From Bacteroidaceae bacterium (GTDB lineage: Bacteria; Bacteroidota; Bacteroidia; Bacteroidales; Bacteroidaceae): a stretch of DNA of 64,000 bases. How positions within the stretch are numbered: the stretch's first letter is position 1; every line of letters starts with the position of its first letter. Both the position numbers and the translations under genes were made by a program. The notes below the pieces were generated by a model that saw only the letters and a list, made by a program, of their open reading frames with translations, was not told the DNA's origin and searched no databases. Below are positions 8,227-16,602 of the stretch, piece after piece. Location of the stretch: assembly GCA_017517605.1 (NCBI GenBank), contig JAFWYQ010000030.1, positions 1 to 64,000 on the forward strand, written 5' to 3'.

Positions 8227-9297
8227 TTAGAAGCATTTCATTACTTTTGGTAGTTCTGGACGCAATATATCCTTCTTATTAAGTCCTTTATACTTCTCTG
8301 CTGGGTCGTATTCTATTCCTATCTTGTCTAAAAGCGGTTCGACTGCAACCTGATGTAACTGAAGTCCCAAATCCCACGGATTATATCCCAACACCAAACC
8401 GGCAACCTCCTCATAGGTAAATACGGGTATTCCAAATCCATTCTGTCCGTAAGTCTTACCTTCCATCTCAGCAATTACATATTGCCATCTGTCAAGGAAG
8501 TATGGACATCCCGGACAGTTGGTTATTATCATATCCGGCGTATATGGCGCCATCGACTCGAATTTCTTGTGTGTATTTGAAATGGAATAACCCCGATTTG
8601 CCTTGATATGATACTGACGGAATCCGTATCCACAACAATGCCTTCTCTCTGGATAGTCAATAACATTTCCTCCCCAAGACTCAACCATACCCGTAAGTAC
8701 ATACGGATATTCTGCACCTCCTACTCCTTTAGAGGGGAACATCTTGGAATAGTGGCATCCGATGTGCTCAACGACCTTTAAAGGTTCCCCTGTATCTTTA
8801 TTTACAAGACGGCATTTCGCTTTTTCGGCAATTTCATTACGGAACTTGAAAATCAAGTCGCTTGAATGCGCCAAATGTTTAGGCTTCTTGAACTCTTTTC
8901 TACAAGCTTTCCACAACAACTCCCGTATTTTGGTTTCAAGTTCAGGAAACTCATTCCAGGTTTCGAGAACTTCAGTATAGTTACCGAATGATGTGATGCA
9001 GGATGCGACATAGTTTTCATATCCGGCTTCAGTCATAAGTGCAAATTGTCGTGCAACGATTGTCATCGCAGTCTCTTGCGGAATAGTGTCGCAGTGATAA
9101 GCAATACCTCCACAAGTGGTGTGATGCTCGTTTTCGTAGATGTCTTTACCTAAAACGTCGCGGCAAATCTCCAGAAACATTTTCTCGGATGCCGGAAAGA
9201 AGTTTTGACGTATACAACTACGGACATAATACCAATTATCAGCAGGAATCTCCTTTTGATAATCACTCCATATCTTCTGTTTTCCCTGGTAGATCAT
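8227..9297 (-). CDS. HdrB-like catalytic subunit (one intact CCG domain)
   Basis: 356 residues from the ATG at 9297, 2 bp after the HdrC stop; an in-frame extension to 9330 would overlap that gene and adds no family sequence. The C-terminal half has the full motif C-x39-CC-x38-CxxC (IGCHYSK; RRHCCGYG; TNCPGCPYF), which in HdrB holds the active-site non-cubane [4Fe-4S] cluster that cleaves disulfides. The N-terminal half keeps only single cysteines (RSCIRQ, HTTCGG, ASCITSF) where a full CCG motif would have paired ones, so one cluster is probably missing. The native substrate is unknown: Bacteroidetes do not make CoM or CoB. Confidence 0.85.
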   Translation of the reverse strand: MIYQGKQKIWSDYQKEIPADNWYYVRSCIRQNFFPASEKMFLEICRDVLGKDIYENEHHTTCGGIAYHCDTIPQETAMTIVARQFALMTEAGYENYVASCITSFGNYTEVLETWNEFPELETKIRELLWKACRKEFKKPKHLAHSSDLIFKFRNEIAEKAKCRLVNKDTGEPLKVVEHIGCHYSKMFPSKGVGGAEYPYVLTGMVESWGGNVIDYPERRHCCGYGFRQYHIKANRGYSISNTHKKFESMAPYTPDMIITNCPGCPYFLDRWQYVIAEMEGKTYGQNGFGIPVFTYEEVAGLVLGYNPWDLGLQLHQVAVEPLLDKIGIEYDPAEKYKGLNKKDILRPELPKVMKCF

Positions 9298-9299
9298 AA

Positions 9300-9998
9300 T
9301 CAATCGTTGTTGAAATGTCCGTCTGAACAATGCTCGAATGTATGACGAAAATATTCGTCCATCGTCATTCCCATTTCGTCAGCTTTTGCCTTAGAGTATC
9401 GTTCTACAGTCTCAATCCTTTCGGTTGCTCCTGTAACATCAAAAATGCTCTTCAAATCGTCAAGCGATTCTTGCGGAATCTTCCGGAGGATACCCGGACC
9501 TGTACCGTTAAAGTTCGCACCTTGCCTTGCATAACTGTCTTCAAGATGCTCGGTGTGCCATTTCCACACAGGCCCAGACTCTACATGGTCATCCCAACGG
9601 AAAGTGTCGGGATGTATGCAATAACCGTATTGAAGGATATTGCCAGTCATTATCTTGGTGAGAGGGTATAGTTGCCGTCCTTTTTCAGACTCCACAAAAT
9701 AGCCGAGTTTTGCAGACAGATTGCGCAGAGCCATTATAACAAGCCCAGGGCCATTTCTACGAGGACATCTTGTCAGACAAGAAAGGCACTCTCCGCAATA
9801 CCAGATAGTATCGCTCTTGAGAAGTTTCTCGATTTCCTCGTCGTCTCCTCGTTGAACCGTATCGACAATTCTACGAGGGTCATACCTGTAGAATTCTGCC
9901 GCAGGACATATAGCAGTGCAAGTACCGCAGTTGATACAAGTCTTCAGTCCCTCTCTGACTCTATAATCCTCTTTTAAAAGTTCGTACAACTTTCCCAT
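9300..9998 (-). CDS. HdrC-like iron-sulfur subunit
   Basis: 232 residues. Two [4Fe-4S] motifs lie near the N-terminus: CINCGTCTAICP (about residues 21-32) and CGECLSCLTRCPR (about 68-80). The remaining 140 residues have no recognised motif beyond an acidic C-terminus rich in His (YFRHTFEHCSDGHFNND). HdrC normally transfers electrons between HdrA and HdrB, and it is immediately upstream of HdrB (2 bp). It follows the ketoreductase gene by 4 bp, so the lipid genes and the redox genes are on one transcript. Confidence 0.85.
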   Translation of the reverse strand: MGKLYELLKEDYRVREGLKTCINCGTCTAICPAAEFYRYDPRRIVDTVQRGDDEEIEKLLKSDTIWYCGECLSCLTRCPRRNGPGLVIMALRNLSAKLGYFVESEKGRQLYPLTKIMTGNILQYGYCIHPDTFRWDDHVESGPVWKWHTEHLEDSYARQGANFNGTGPGILRKIPQESLDDLKSIFDVTGATERIETVERYSKAKADEMGMTMDEYFRHTFEHCSDGHFNND

Positions 9999-10002
9999 AA
10001 TG

Positions 10003-10788
10003 CTACATCGGTTTTATCTTACGGGCAAGACGAGCGCATAACCCAGGGAAGAAACGCTTTATATAGACCATAAGCAATTCTTTTTTACCCACAAGCACTT
10101 CCCTCTTCCCTTTTGCTATCGCCTTGGTAATGATACGTGCCGCTGATTCAGCAGACATTCCGCTTGCCTGACCGGAATCCATCACTCCGTGAGGTTTTCC
10201 TCCCTTGTCAAGAGCATACTTGGATATGTTCGTGCACACTCGGCCCGGACATACGACAGTAACCCTTATGCCGGCATCATAATACTCTGCCTGAAGTGTC
10301 TCAAAGAATCCGTACAATGCGAATTTTGAAGAACTGTAGCCACAGCGCAACGGGAAGCCAAACCTTCCGGCAATTGAGGTTGTGACGGCTATCTTGCCGC
10401 CCCCTCTCGCAATCATTTTGGGTAATAGCCTCTTCGCTATGGACACAGGTGCAAAATAGTTAATTTCCATTATCTTCCGCACCATGTCCATTGATGTATC
10501 CTCGACATTTGTCCTCTGACTGATGCCGGCATTGAGCATGACGATGTCTATGCCATCTGTTGTTTCCCACGCATTGTCAACAAGAGTGTCAATGCCATCA
10601 AGGCAGGTCAAGTCGTATGGAATCACAGAGACATCATATGCACCGAGTTCAAGACACTTTTTGGCTACGACATCAAGACGTTCTGCAGAAGAAGAGGTGA
10701 GAACAAGTCTCGCCCCTTCCGACGCATATCTGTATGCACATGCCTCTCCGATTCCAGAGGATGCACCTGTAATCCAGATTGACAACAT
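10003..10788 (-). CDS. SDR-family 3-ketoacyl-amino lipid reductase (probable 3-ketocapnine reductase)
   Basis: 261 residues. Short-chain dehydrogenase with the NAD(P) loop TGASSGIG (residues 7-14), NAG at 87-89, and the catalytic Ser138, Tyr151 and Lys155 (YSSSK). The C-terminus is basic and hydrophobic (VYIKRFFPGLCARLARKIKPM), as in membrane-associated 3-ketosphinganine reductases. It starts 3 bp after the condensing enzyme, which in sphingolipid or sulfonolipid synthesis makes the 3-keto product this enzyme would reduce. Function is from context; the SDR family call itself is firm. Confidence 0.8.
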   Translation of the reverse strand: MLSIWITGASSGIGEACAYRYASEGARLVLTSSSAERLDVVAKKCLELGAYDVSVIPYDLTCLDGIDTLVDNAWETTDGIDIVMLNAGISQRTNVEDTSMDMVRKIMEINYFAPVSIAKRLLPKMIARGGGKIAVTTSIAGRFGFPLRCGYSSSKFALYGFFETLQAEYYDAGIRVTVVCPGRVCTNISKYALDKGGKPHGVMDSGQASGMSAESAARIITKAIAKGKREVLVGKKELLMVYIKRFFPGLCARLARKIKPM

Positions 10789-10791
10789 GGT

Positions 10792-12057
10792 TTATTTATA
10801 AAGAGCCATATTAGGAATTTCCTTGTCAAACTCTCCGCGTTCAAGACGTTCCTTGATGTCCTTGAATGCAGCGAGTGTCCTCTCCACATCTTCCATACTA
10901 TGAGCTGCCGTAGGGATAATACGGAAAATAACCATTCCTGCAGGAATTACGGGGTAAATAACTACAGAACAGAAGATGTGATACTCTTCACGAAGGGCTA
11001 CGGCAATGTTTGTTGCCTGATTAACGCCAGCCTTTACATGAACAGGTGTAACACAAGCCTCTGCAGGACCGATATCGAAACCAAGTTCGCGGAATCCCTC
11101 CTGCAGGTGTCTTGTCACCTTCCATAACTGGGCACGAAGAGCGTCGCCTTCAGGACTGTCAATAATCTCAAGTCTCTTGAGACATCCCTCTACAATAGGC
11201 ATGGGAAGAGATTTTGCGTAAATCTGCGAACGCATATTATATTTCAAATAGTCGATAATGTCTTTATCTGCGGCAACAAAGCCTCCGATAATAGCCATAG
11301 ACTTTGCGTACGCTCCGATGTAGATGTCGATTTCGTCCATTACACCAAAATGTTCCGATGTACCGCGTCCGTGCTCACCCATAACGCCAAAACCGTGAGC
11401 GTCATCAATCATAATACGGAACTTGTACTTCTTCTTGAGTGCTGCGATTTGATCAAGGATTCCAAGTGCGCCGGTCATACCGAATACTCCCTCGGTAATA
11501 AGAAGCACACCACCACCACGAGATTCAGCCTCTTCACAAGCCTTTGCCAAAACTCTCTCGCAGTCGTTGATGTCATTATGGCGGAATTTGTATTTGCTTC
11601 CGATGTGCAAACGAATACCGTCAAGAAGACAAGCGTGGTCTTCGGCATCATACACGATTACGTCATGGCGGCATACAAGGGCGTCGATTGTAGAAATGAT
11701 ACCCTGATATCCGAAATTGAACTCAAATGCAGCCTCTTTCTTCTCAAATGCAGCAAGACGACGCTCAAGTTCCTCATGAAGGTGCGTTTGCCCTGTCATC
11801 ATGCGGCTTCCCATGGGATACGCAAGACCCCATTTGGCTGCGGCTTCTGCATCAACCTTACGAATCTCAGGATGATTGGCAAGGCCGAGGTAGTTATTAA
11901 GACTCCAACACAACACATCCTGACCATTGAAACGCATATTTGGTCCTAACTCTCCTTCAAGGCGTGGAAATGCGAAATATCCTTCTGCCTTTTCACGGTA
12001 TTGCCCAATCGGGCCTCCCGCTGACTTTCTTATTCTGTCAAAAACATCTACAAACAT
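10792..12057 (-). CDS. Alpha-oxoamine synthase: serine palmitoyltransferase-like, probable cysteate acyltransferase
   Basis: 421 residues, PLP enzyme that condenses an amino acid with an acyl thioester while releasing CO2. Seen: the PLP-stacking His in DAEDHACLLDG (H141), DDAHGFGVMGEHGRG (D219, H221), and the PLP lysine in GAYAKSMAIIGGF (K252). Length and motifs fit bacterial serine palmitoyltransferase (SPT) rather than 8-amino-7-oxononanoate synthase, and no biotin genes are near. Bacteroidetes sulfonolipid makers use a close relative that takes cysteate instead of serine to give 3-ketocapnine. The cysteate synthase in the same operon argues for cysteate here; whether the host has a separate SPT elsewhere is not visible. 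Gap to the VOC gene is 37 bp, to the reductase 3 bp. Confidence 0.82.
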   Translation of the reverse strand: MFVDVFDRIRKSAGGPIGQYREKAEGYFAFPRLEGELGPNMRFNGQDVLCWSLNNYLGLANHPEIRKVDAEAAAKWGLAYPMGSRMMTGQTHLHEELERRLAAFEKKEAAFEFNFGYQGIISTIDALVCRHDVIVYDAEDHACLLDGIRLHIGSKYKFRHNDINDCERVLAKACEEAESRGGGVLLITEGVFGMTGALGILDQIAALKKKYKFRIMIDDAHGFGVMGEHGRGTSEHFGVMDEIDIYIGAYAKSMAIIGGFVAADKDIIDYLKYNMRSQIYAKSLPMPIVEGCLKRLEIIDSPEGDALRAQLWKVTRHLQEGFRELGFDIGPAEACVTPVHVKAGVNQATNIAVALREEYHIFCSVVIYPVIPAGMVIFRIIPTAAHSMEDVERTLAAFKDIKERLERGEFDKEIPNMALYK

Positions 12058-12094
12058 AGTTCCTATAATTAAATAATGATTTACTTTGATGATT

Positions 12095-13165
12095 TTACTT
12101 TATTTTCTCTTTCATAACAAGTCCCATCAGTCTGAAAAGGAATTTCGGAAGAGGCTTCTCGGGATTTCGCTTGGTCATATCAATGCCTATTCCCAGTTTC
12201 TTAACAATAGGGACCTTGCCAGTCTCGACCAATTCAATCAGAGAGCCATCCGGGTCTTCAATATAAGCAAAACGACCTGATGCATCACCCATATCGAACA
12301 CTTCTCCATTCGGGCAGCTATCCACCGTGAAAGGATGTCCTTTGCTTGCACAGAACTCCTTGATTTGGTCCATTCCGACGACATCGAAACATACCTGAAT
12401 AAATCCAGGGTCGCCCCAATAGCGGTCTTCGTAAATCTTACGGGGAGTACGTTCCAATGCTTGGACAAGTTCGATTGAAGAATATCCGAATAGGTGAGCA
12501 AATGCACCCTTTCGATCAGGTGCAGCAAGAATTACGCGCCTGCAACGCTTGTCGGTTTCCGGCATAAAGCTGTACTTACTGAATGGTCCCGTTGTATCGC
12601 TCTTCAAGATGGTATACCCAAGCACCTCCTTATAGAACTTTATGGACGACTCCATATCGGTAACACCAATAACAGCACCAGCCATACCGCCTGTCAATTT
12701 GTGCTGCTCAATAAAGACACTCTTATTCTCTACTATCTGGAAGACATTTCCAAACAAGTCTTTTACATAAAAACAAGGTGTTCCGTCAGGAAGCATCTCC
12801 ACCTTTGTGCAATCGTTCCATTTCGAGGTTAACTCCTTGTGGAATGCAGCCACATCTCTACAATTGAGTTTTGCAGCGAATATACCCAAATCACCGACTG
12901 CGATTGTGAACGGACAAGGTGTCGGCTTACGGTTTGAATATTGCCAAATCTCAAAGCCTCCCCCCCCTTGCAGATTCATCGCTATACAAGCGTGGCGTTT
13001 CCATGATTTTCCGCCAGTATATGGCAACATTCTTTCAGCCACGGTGTCATCTTCCAGAATCCTCACATCGATGCCGAACATCTCAATGTACCAATTCCAT
13101 GACTTTCTGAAATCTATGGTTCCAACACCTATCTGTTGGATTCCGGAAATCATAAATGAGTCCAT
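12095..13165 (-). CDS. VOC (glyoxalase/dioxygenase fold) protein, two domains
   Basis: 356 residues with two vicinal-oxygen-chelate domains, about 6-145 and 160-315, the size of 4-hydroxyphenylpyruvate dioxygenase-like proteins. The positions that carry the first metal His in each module (normally 'HIgi.v') read QQIGVGT and AGAVIGV, and the second-domain 'HIAF' position reads FIQVCFDV. Some glutamates remain (EIWQYS, DGSLIELVE). The usual His ligands therefore seem lost, and a metal-dependent dioxygenase is not assured. It is the first gene of the operon and probably binds or modifies a pathway intermediate or lipid. No specific function is proposed. Confidence 0.7.
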   Translation of the reverse strand: MDSFMISGIQQIGVGTIDFRKSWNWYIEMFGIDVRILEDDTVAERMLPYTGGKSWKRHACIAMNLQGGGGFEIWQYSNRKPTPCPFTIAVGDLGIFAAKLNCRDVAAFHKELTSKWNDCTKVEMLPDGTPCFYVKDLFGNVFQIVENKSVFIEQHKLTGGMAGAVIGVTDMESSIKFYKEVLGYTILKSDTTGPFSKYSFMPETDKRCRRVILAAPDRKGAFAHLFGYSSIELVQALERTPRKIYEDRYWGDPGFIQVCFDVVGMDQIKEFCASKGHPFTVDSCPNGEVFDMGDASGRFAYIEDPDGSLIELVETGKVPIVKKLGIGIDMTKRNPEKPLPKFLFRLMGLVMKEKIK

Positions 13166-13295
13166 AATAAAGTCTTCGTTTAATGTAATTCGACGAAATA
13201 TAGTCGTCTATATCTTTGGCGATTAATAAAATAGCAATGTCTTGTAGTGCTCAAACAAAAGCATCACGAACAACAATCGCTTTGCTCACCGTGGG

Positions 13296-13303
13296 CAAAA
13301 TTA
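13296..13303 (-). promoter_or_regulatory. -7 element of the Hdr/sulfonolipid operon
   Basis: On the minus strand TAATTTTG matches the Bacteroidetes -7 box TAnnTTTG, about 130 bp upstream of the VOC start. No convincing TTTG box was found at 19-21 bp further upstream, so the promoter is tentative. No other promoter-like sequence interrupts the nine genes, whose gaps range from a 4-bp overlap to 37 bp. Confidence 0.4.
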
Positions 13304-13387
13304 CTAAATTATTCCATAAGGCAGACTATTTCTGCAAGTTTTTTTGATATAATGGCGGGAAATACGCAATACACGTGAAAAGGGTAT

Positions 13388-13430
13388 CTGACCTTAGAGG
13401 AAATACAACAGATAATAGAGCAGGAATAAG
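13388..13430 (+). pseudogene. DUF4252 3'-end remnant / right direct repeat
   Basis: Reads LTLEEIQQIIEQE then TAA, the exact C-terminus of the DUF4252 gene at 3055-3528, with 41 of 43 bases identical. Upstream bases (13375-13387) keep weak similarity (GTGAAAAGGG against ATGAAAGG) with a 1-bp insertion, then similarity ends. One base after the stop the convergent lipoprotein gene ends. It is either the far edge of an insertion that duplicated the target gene end, or the last piece of a third DUF4252 gene removed when the operon arrived. Confidence 0.75.
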
Positions 13431-13431
13431 A

Positions 13432-13989
13432 TTATTCCAAATTGAGGAATGCAGATTTCTCAAGCACGAAATCCACTAAAGTCTGATTAGAAGTCTTCAC
13501 AAGCATCTCCCTTAAGGCTGCTGGAGATGCTTGCCACGACCACGAGTTCATCGGTCCGCCATCAAACGTACGGATTTTACTTCCATCGGAATTGGAAAGA
13601 GTCACCGAAATATTCTGTTCGTAGTTGAGCATATAGGCATACTTTGTCAGTTCGGGCACATCAGCCTGCTTGCGTTCAGCATACACAACACACACGAACT
13701 TGTCGGGGGCTTCATCCATCGGAATGGAAACCGTGGTGTAATGCCATCCATTGCCCTTCAGTGTGTCAGTGTGCTGTTGACCAGCTATGTCCATGTAACC
13801 GATAAGGAAGTGATAAAACTCTCTGAAATCCTCACTTACGGAAAAGTTGTAATTGATTTGGAAGGAAGTGAACAGTGCGGTATCTTCCTTGTCTGTAGGG
13901 ATTTTTTCGTTGCTGACGATGCGTTCGTCATCGTTGTCACAAGCAAAGAAAAGAAGAGTTACCATTACAGCAAATACGAATTTCTTCAT
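13432..13989 (-). CDS. Hypothetical lipoprotein
   Basis: 185 residues with a lipoprotein signal (hydrophobic MKKFVFAVMVTLLFFAC, Cys17 as the lipid site) and an acidic linker DNDDER. The body has no recognised family; it contains aromatic-rich beta-like stretches and ends LVDFVLEKSAFLNLE. Its stop is one base from the DUF4252 remnant, in convergent orientation. Before the neighbouring operon was inserted, this gene would have been the convergent neighbour of the sigma operon. Outer-membrane or periplasmic location follows from the lipobox; the function is unknown. Confidence 0.7.
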   Translation of the reverse strand: MKKFVFAVMVTLLFFACDNDDERIVSNEKIPTDKEDTALFTSFQINYNFSVSEDFREFYHFLIGYMDIAGQQHTDTLKGNGWHYTTVSIPMDEAPDKFVCVVYAERKQADVPELTKYAYMLNYEQNISVTLSNSDGSKIRTFDGGPMNSWSWQASPAALREMLVKTSNQTLVDFVLEKSAFLNLE

Positions 13990-14049
13990 GATGTTTTTAT
14001 TTTGGCACGGATTACACGGATGTACATTTAGTTCTTATTCAACTTTTGC

Positions 14050-14152
14050 AAGTAGAATTTAGGGAGATAGAAGGAGATAAAGGCCGAATGTTTTGCTGTA
14101 CTATTGGCCTTTATCTCCCTAAGAGCAAAGCGATATCTCCCTGTAATTTCTT
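14050..14152. repeat. Dispersed repeat element, copy 1 (uninterrupted)
   Basis: Runs GCAAGTAGAATTTAGGGAG..., contains AGGAGATAAAGGCC and the inverted GGCCTTTATCTCC, and ends at CGATATCTCCCT. The same element, in reverse orientation, is found at 57089-57269, where it is split by an inserted GTAGGGGC hairpin pair. The two inverted arms can pair as a stem with the loop AATGTTTTGCTGTACTATT. Confidence 0.8.
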
Positions 14153-14183
14153 TATCTACACAAAAGTTAAATAAGGAATAGAA

Positions 14184-16586
14184 TTACTTCGTCTGCAACT
14201 TAGTCTTCACAGTCTTGAAGTCGTCACTCTCTGTGATGAGCGTAATGTCACCGGGATTCTGTCCGGCACGGAGGATGACAAGGGCAGAACCGTGGTAGAG
14301 CTTACGCTCGCTGACGGCATGAAGTTCGTCTGAAACGATGTTACCGTTGTCAACTGCCACAACACGGGCATCGCCCTCAACACGGAAACGGAGCTGGCTA
14401 TCTGCCGTAGGAACACGACGGCCCTTGCTATCCACGGCATAGATGCGCAAATGCTGGAGGTCCATGCCATCGGCCTGCCAATTGCTGTTGTCGGGCTCAA
14501 CGATGAGTTTCTTAACCTTTCCCGTAGTCTCAATGCGGTGACGGGCAACAACCTTACCATCCTTGTAGGCTATAGCTTCGAGATAACCGGGAGCATAGGT
14601 CACACCATTCCATCGGATACGGTTACGGTCGCGACCTTCCTTGTTCTGCTTCTTTCCAAGACTCTTGCCATTCATCACCAACTCCACCTCATCAGCATTG
14701 GTATAAGTGAAGAGCGAAAGCACTTCGTCCGTATTGTGGTTCCAATGGTCATTCATGCGTGCCACACCTGTCTGCACACCGTTCCACATACGGTCTTCCT
14801 CGCTCTCGACGATACCGATGTGCACCAACGGCTCGTCGCTGAACATACTCTTGAGGAAATAGGCAATAGGCTTCGGTTGGAGTGAAAGGTCGAATACACC
14901 TTGTGCCCATCCCTTGGCAGGCCATCCACCACTCTCGCCCAAGTAGTCAATCTGCCCCCAGTAGGCCAAACCGATAACCTTGTCGAGGTCCATCTCAAAG
15001 AAGTTGGGTCCCATGTTGCTGGTGTTGGCCTCGCTCTGATAGAACATCATGTTGGGGAAGTTCTTGCTATCGCCAGGGAAGTACATATAACGGTAGTTAT
15101 AGGAAGCAATGTCGGTTTCGTGTACAAGCGGAGCAGGCAACGAATCGGTATCCATGTGACGACCACGCGGGTGCATAGCTACGGTCACAAGGCGTGTATT
15201 GTCGTAACGCTTCAACAGTTCGCGCTGCATACGATAGGGAGTCACACCCCAGTCAGCATAAGGCAAAGCCCAATAGTTCTGCAACTCGTTACCCAAGCTC
15301 CAGAATACAACAGAGGGATGGTTGCGGTCGCGCTTGATCCATTCGGGAATATCCTTCTGCCACAGAGCTGACCAAGGGGCACGTCCGCCACAATACTGGT
15401 CGAGCCACTTGTCATAAAGTTCGTCCACAACAAGAATACCGTACTTGTCGCACAACTCCATGAAATCCTCGCTATAAGGATTGTGAGAAGTACGAATATG
15501 GTTTACACCAAACTCTTTGAGAAGTTGGATACGCTTCTCGATGGCACGCGGATAAGCTGCTGAACCAAGTGCGCCAAGAGAATGGTGATTGGCTATACCT
15601 TTGAGGAGCACCTTCTTGCCGTTGATTTTCATACCGTAAGCAGGAGATAACTCTACAGAGCGTACACCAAACTGCTCTGTCACACGATCGGCCACCTTGC
15701 CATCTTCATGAAAGACGGTCACTTGAGCGGTATAGAGGTGGGGAGATTCGCAATCCCACAATTTTGGGTTCTGCAACTTGATGTCATCGAATAGATATTC
15801 GTAAGTGCTCTGACGACGCTTGAATTCCTGCATCTTACGGACTACCTCATTGCCTTCAGCATCAGTTATGACAACCTCGGCCTTAACAGGGTGGCGGTTG
15901 TAGCAAGCAACTTCGGCCTGAATACGTACTGTGGCTTCGGCTTGTGAAACTTCTGGAGTAGTGATATACAAAGGGTGACGCATCAAATAGACCTTGGGAT
16001 CCGTAATAACGACATCCACATCGCGGAAAAGTCCACCACCTGTATACCAACGTGAATTATTAGGTTCACGCGTATCAGCCTTCACGGCAAGGACATTAGA
16101 TTGGCCATATTTCAATAGTTTAGTCACATCTATCTCAAAACCAACGTAACCATAATCTGTGCCACCAATTAACTGACCATTCAAGTAGACATCACCCACA
16201 TACATGATACCCTCAAAGTCCAACACAACACGTTTGCCTTTCCATGCCTCATCAGGAGTAAAGGTCTTGCGATACCAGCCAATACCCATTTCCTTGAAAC
16301 CGCGGCTACTCAAACGGCTGCGGATGTTGGCACCCGGATCGCTATTGTCAGCTTTTTCGCTGGCATCGGGAGCTACCCACGGCTGCTCAATCTGAAAGTC
16401 GTGAGGAACATCAACCGTACGCCATTGGCTGTCATCAAACTGTGGTTGCTCTGCACCAGGCACATCGGCCAGGATGAAACGCCAACCAAAATTAAAACTC
16501 TCAATCGTTCTCCCTTCTGCGGAAGCCTGTGCGGCAAAAGACAATAGTATCACCGCCAGAGACAAAAACATTTTTTTCATCTTCAT
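14184..16586 (-). CDS. Glycoside hydrolase family 2 beta-galactosidase-like enzyme, exported
   Basis: 800 residues with a signal peptide (MKMKKMFLSLAVILLSFAAQASA). Order: sugar-binding domain (about 30-190, with PHDFQIEQPW and WYRKTF), immunoglobulin-like domain (about 195-310), TIM barrel (about 315-600), and C-terminal beta domains including the bacterial Ig-like 'DSKGRRVPTADSQLRF' region. The acid/base is the Glu of FWSLGNELQN and the nucleophile the Glu of MFYQSEANTS. The family includes beta-galactosidases, glucuronidases and mannosidases; similar Bacteroides proteins are beta-galactosidases. It is 16 bp downstream of a GH28 gene, which suggests work on pectic galactan or rhamnogalacturonan side chains in the periplasm. 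Confidence 0.88.
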   Translation of the reverse strand: MKMKKMFLSLAVILLSFAAQASAEGRTIESFNFGWRFILADVPGAEQPQFDDSQWRTVDVPHDFQIEQPWVAPDASEKADNSDPGANIRSRLSSRGFKEMGIGWYRKTFTPDEAWKGKRVVLDFEGIMYVGDVYLNGQLIGGTDYGYVGFEIDVTKLLKYGQSNVLAVKADTREPNNSRWYTGGGLFRDVDVVITDPKVYLMRHPLYITTPEVSQAEATVRIQAEVACYNRHPVKAEVVITDAEGNEVVRKMQEFKRRQSTYEYLFDDIKLQNPKLWDCESPHLYTAQVTVFHEDGKVADRVTEQFGVRSVELSPAYGMKINGKKVLLKGIANHHSLGALGSAAYPRAIEKRIQLLKEFGVNHIRTSHNPYSEDFMELCDKYGILVVDELYDKWLDQYCGGRAPWSALWQKDIPEWIKRDRNHPSVVFWSLGNELQNYWALPYADWGVTPYRMQRELLKRYDNTRLVTVAMHPRGRHMDTDSLPAPLVHETDIASYNYRYMYFPGDSKNFPNMMFYQSEANTSNMGPNFFEMDLDKVIGLAYWGQIDYLGESGGWPAKGWAQGVFDLSLQPKPIAYFLKSMFSDEPLVHIGIVESEEDRMWNGVQTGVARMNDHWNHNTDEVLSLFTYTNADEVELVMNGKSLGKKQNKEGRDRNRIRWNGVTYAPGYLEAIAYKDGKVVARHRIETTGKVKKLIVEPDNSNWQADGMDLQHLRIYAVDSKGRRVPTADSQLRFRVEGDARVVAVDNGNIVSDELHAVSERKLYHGSALVILRAGQNPGDITLITESDDFKTVKTKLQTK

Positions 16587-16602
16587 ATTTTCTCTTTTCT
16601 AA

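Noticed and set aside
5034..9998. Methanogen contamination, because of the CoB-CoM heterodisulfide reductase-like genes
   Set aside because: The genes sit in one operon with Bacteroidetes-type genes and are flanked by Bacteroides genes and promoters; short HdrA and Hdr-like complexes are known from many bacteria.
10792..12057. 8-amino-7-oxononanoate synthase (biotin synthesis)
   Set aside because: Same fold, but no biotin genes are near, and the next genes are an SDR reductase and, in the same operon, a cysteate synthase. The SPT-like role fits better.
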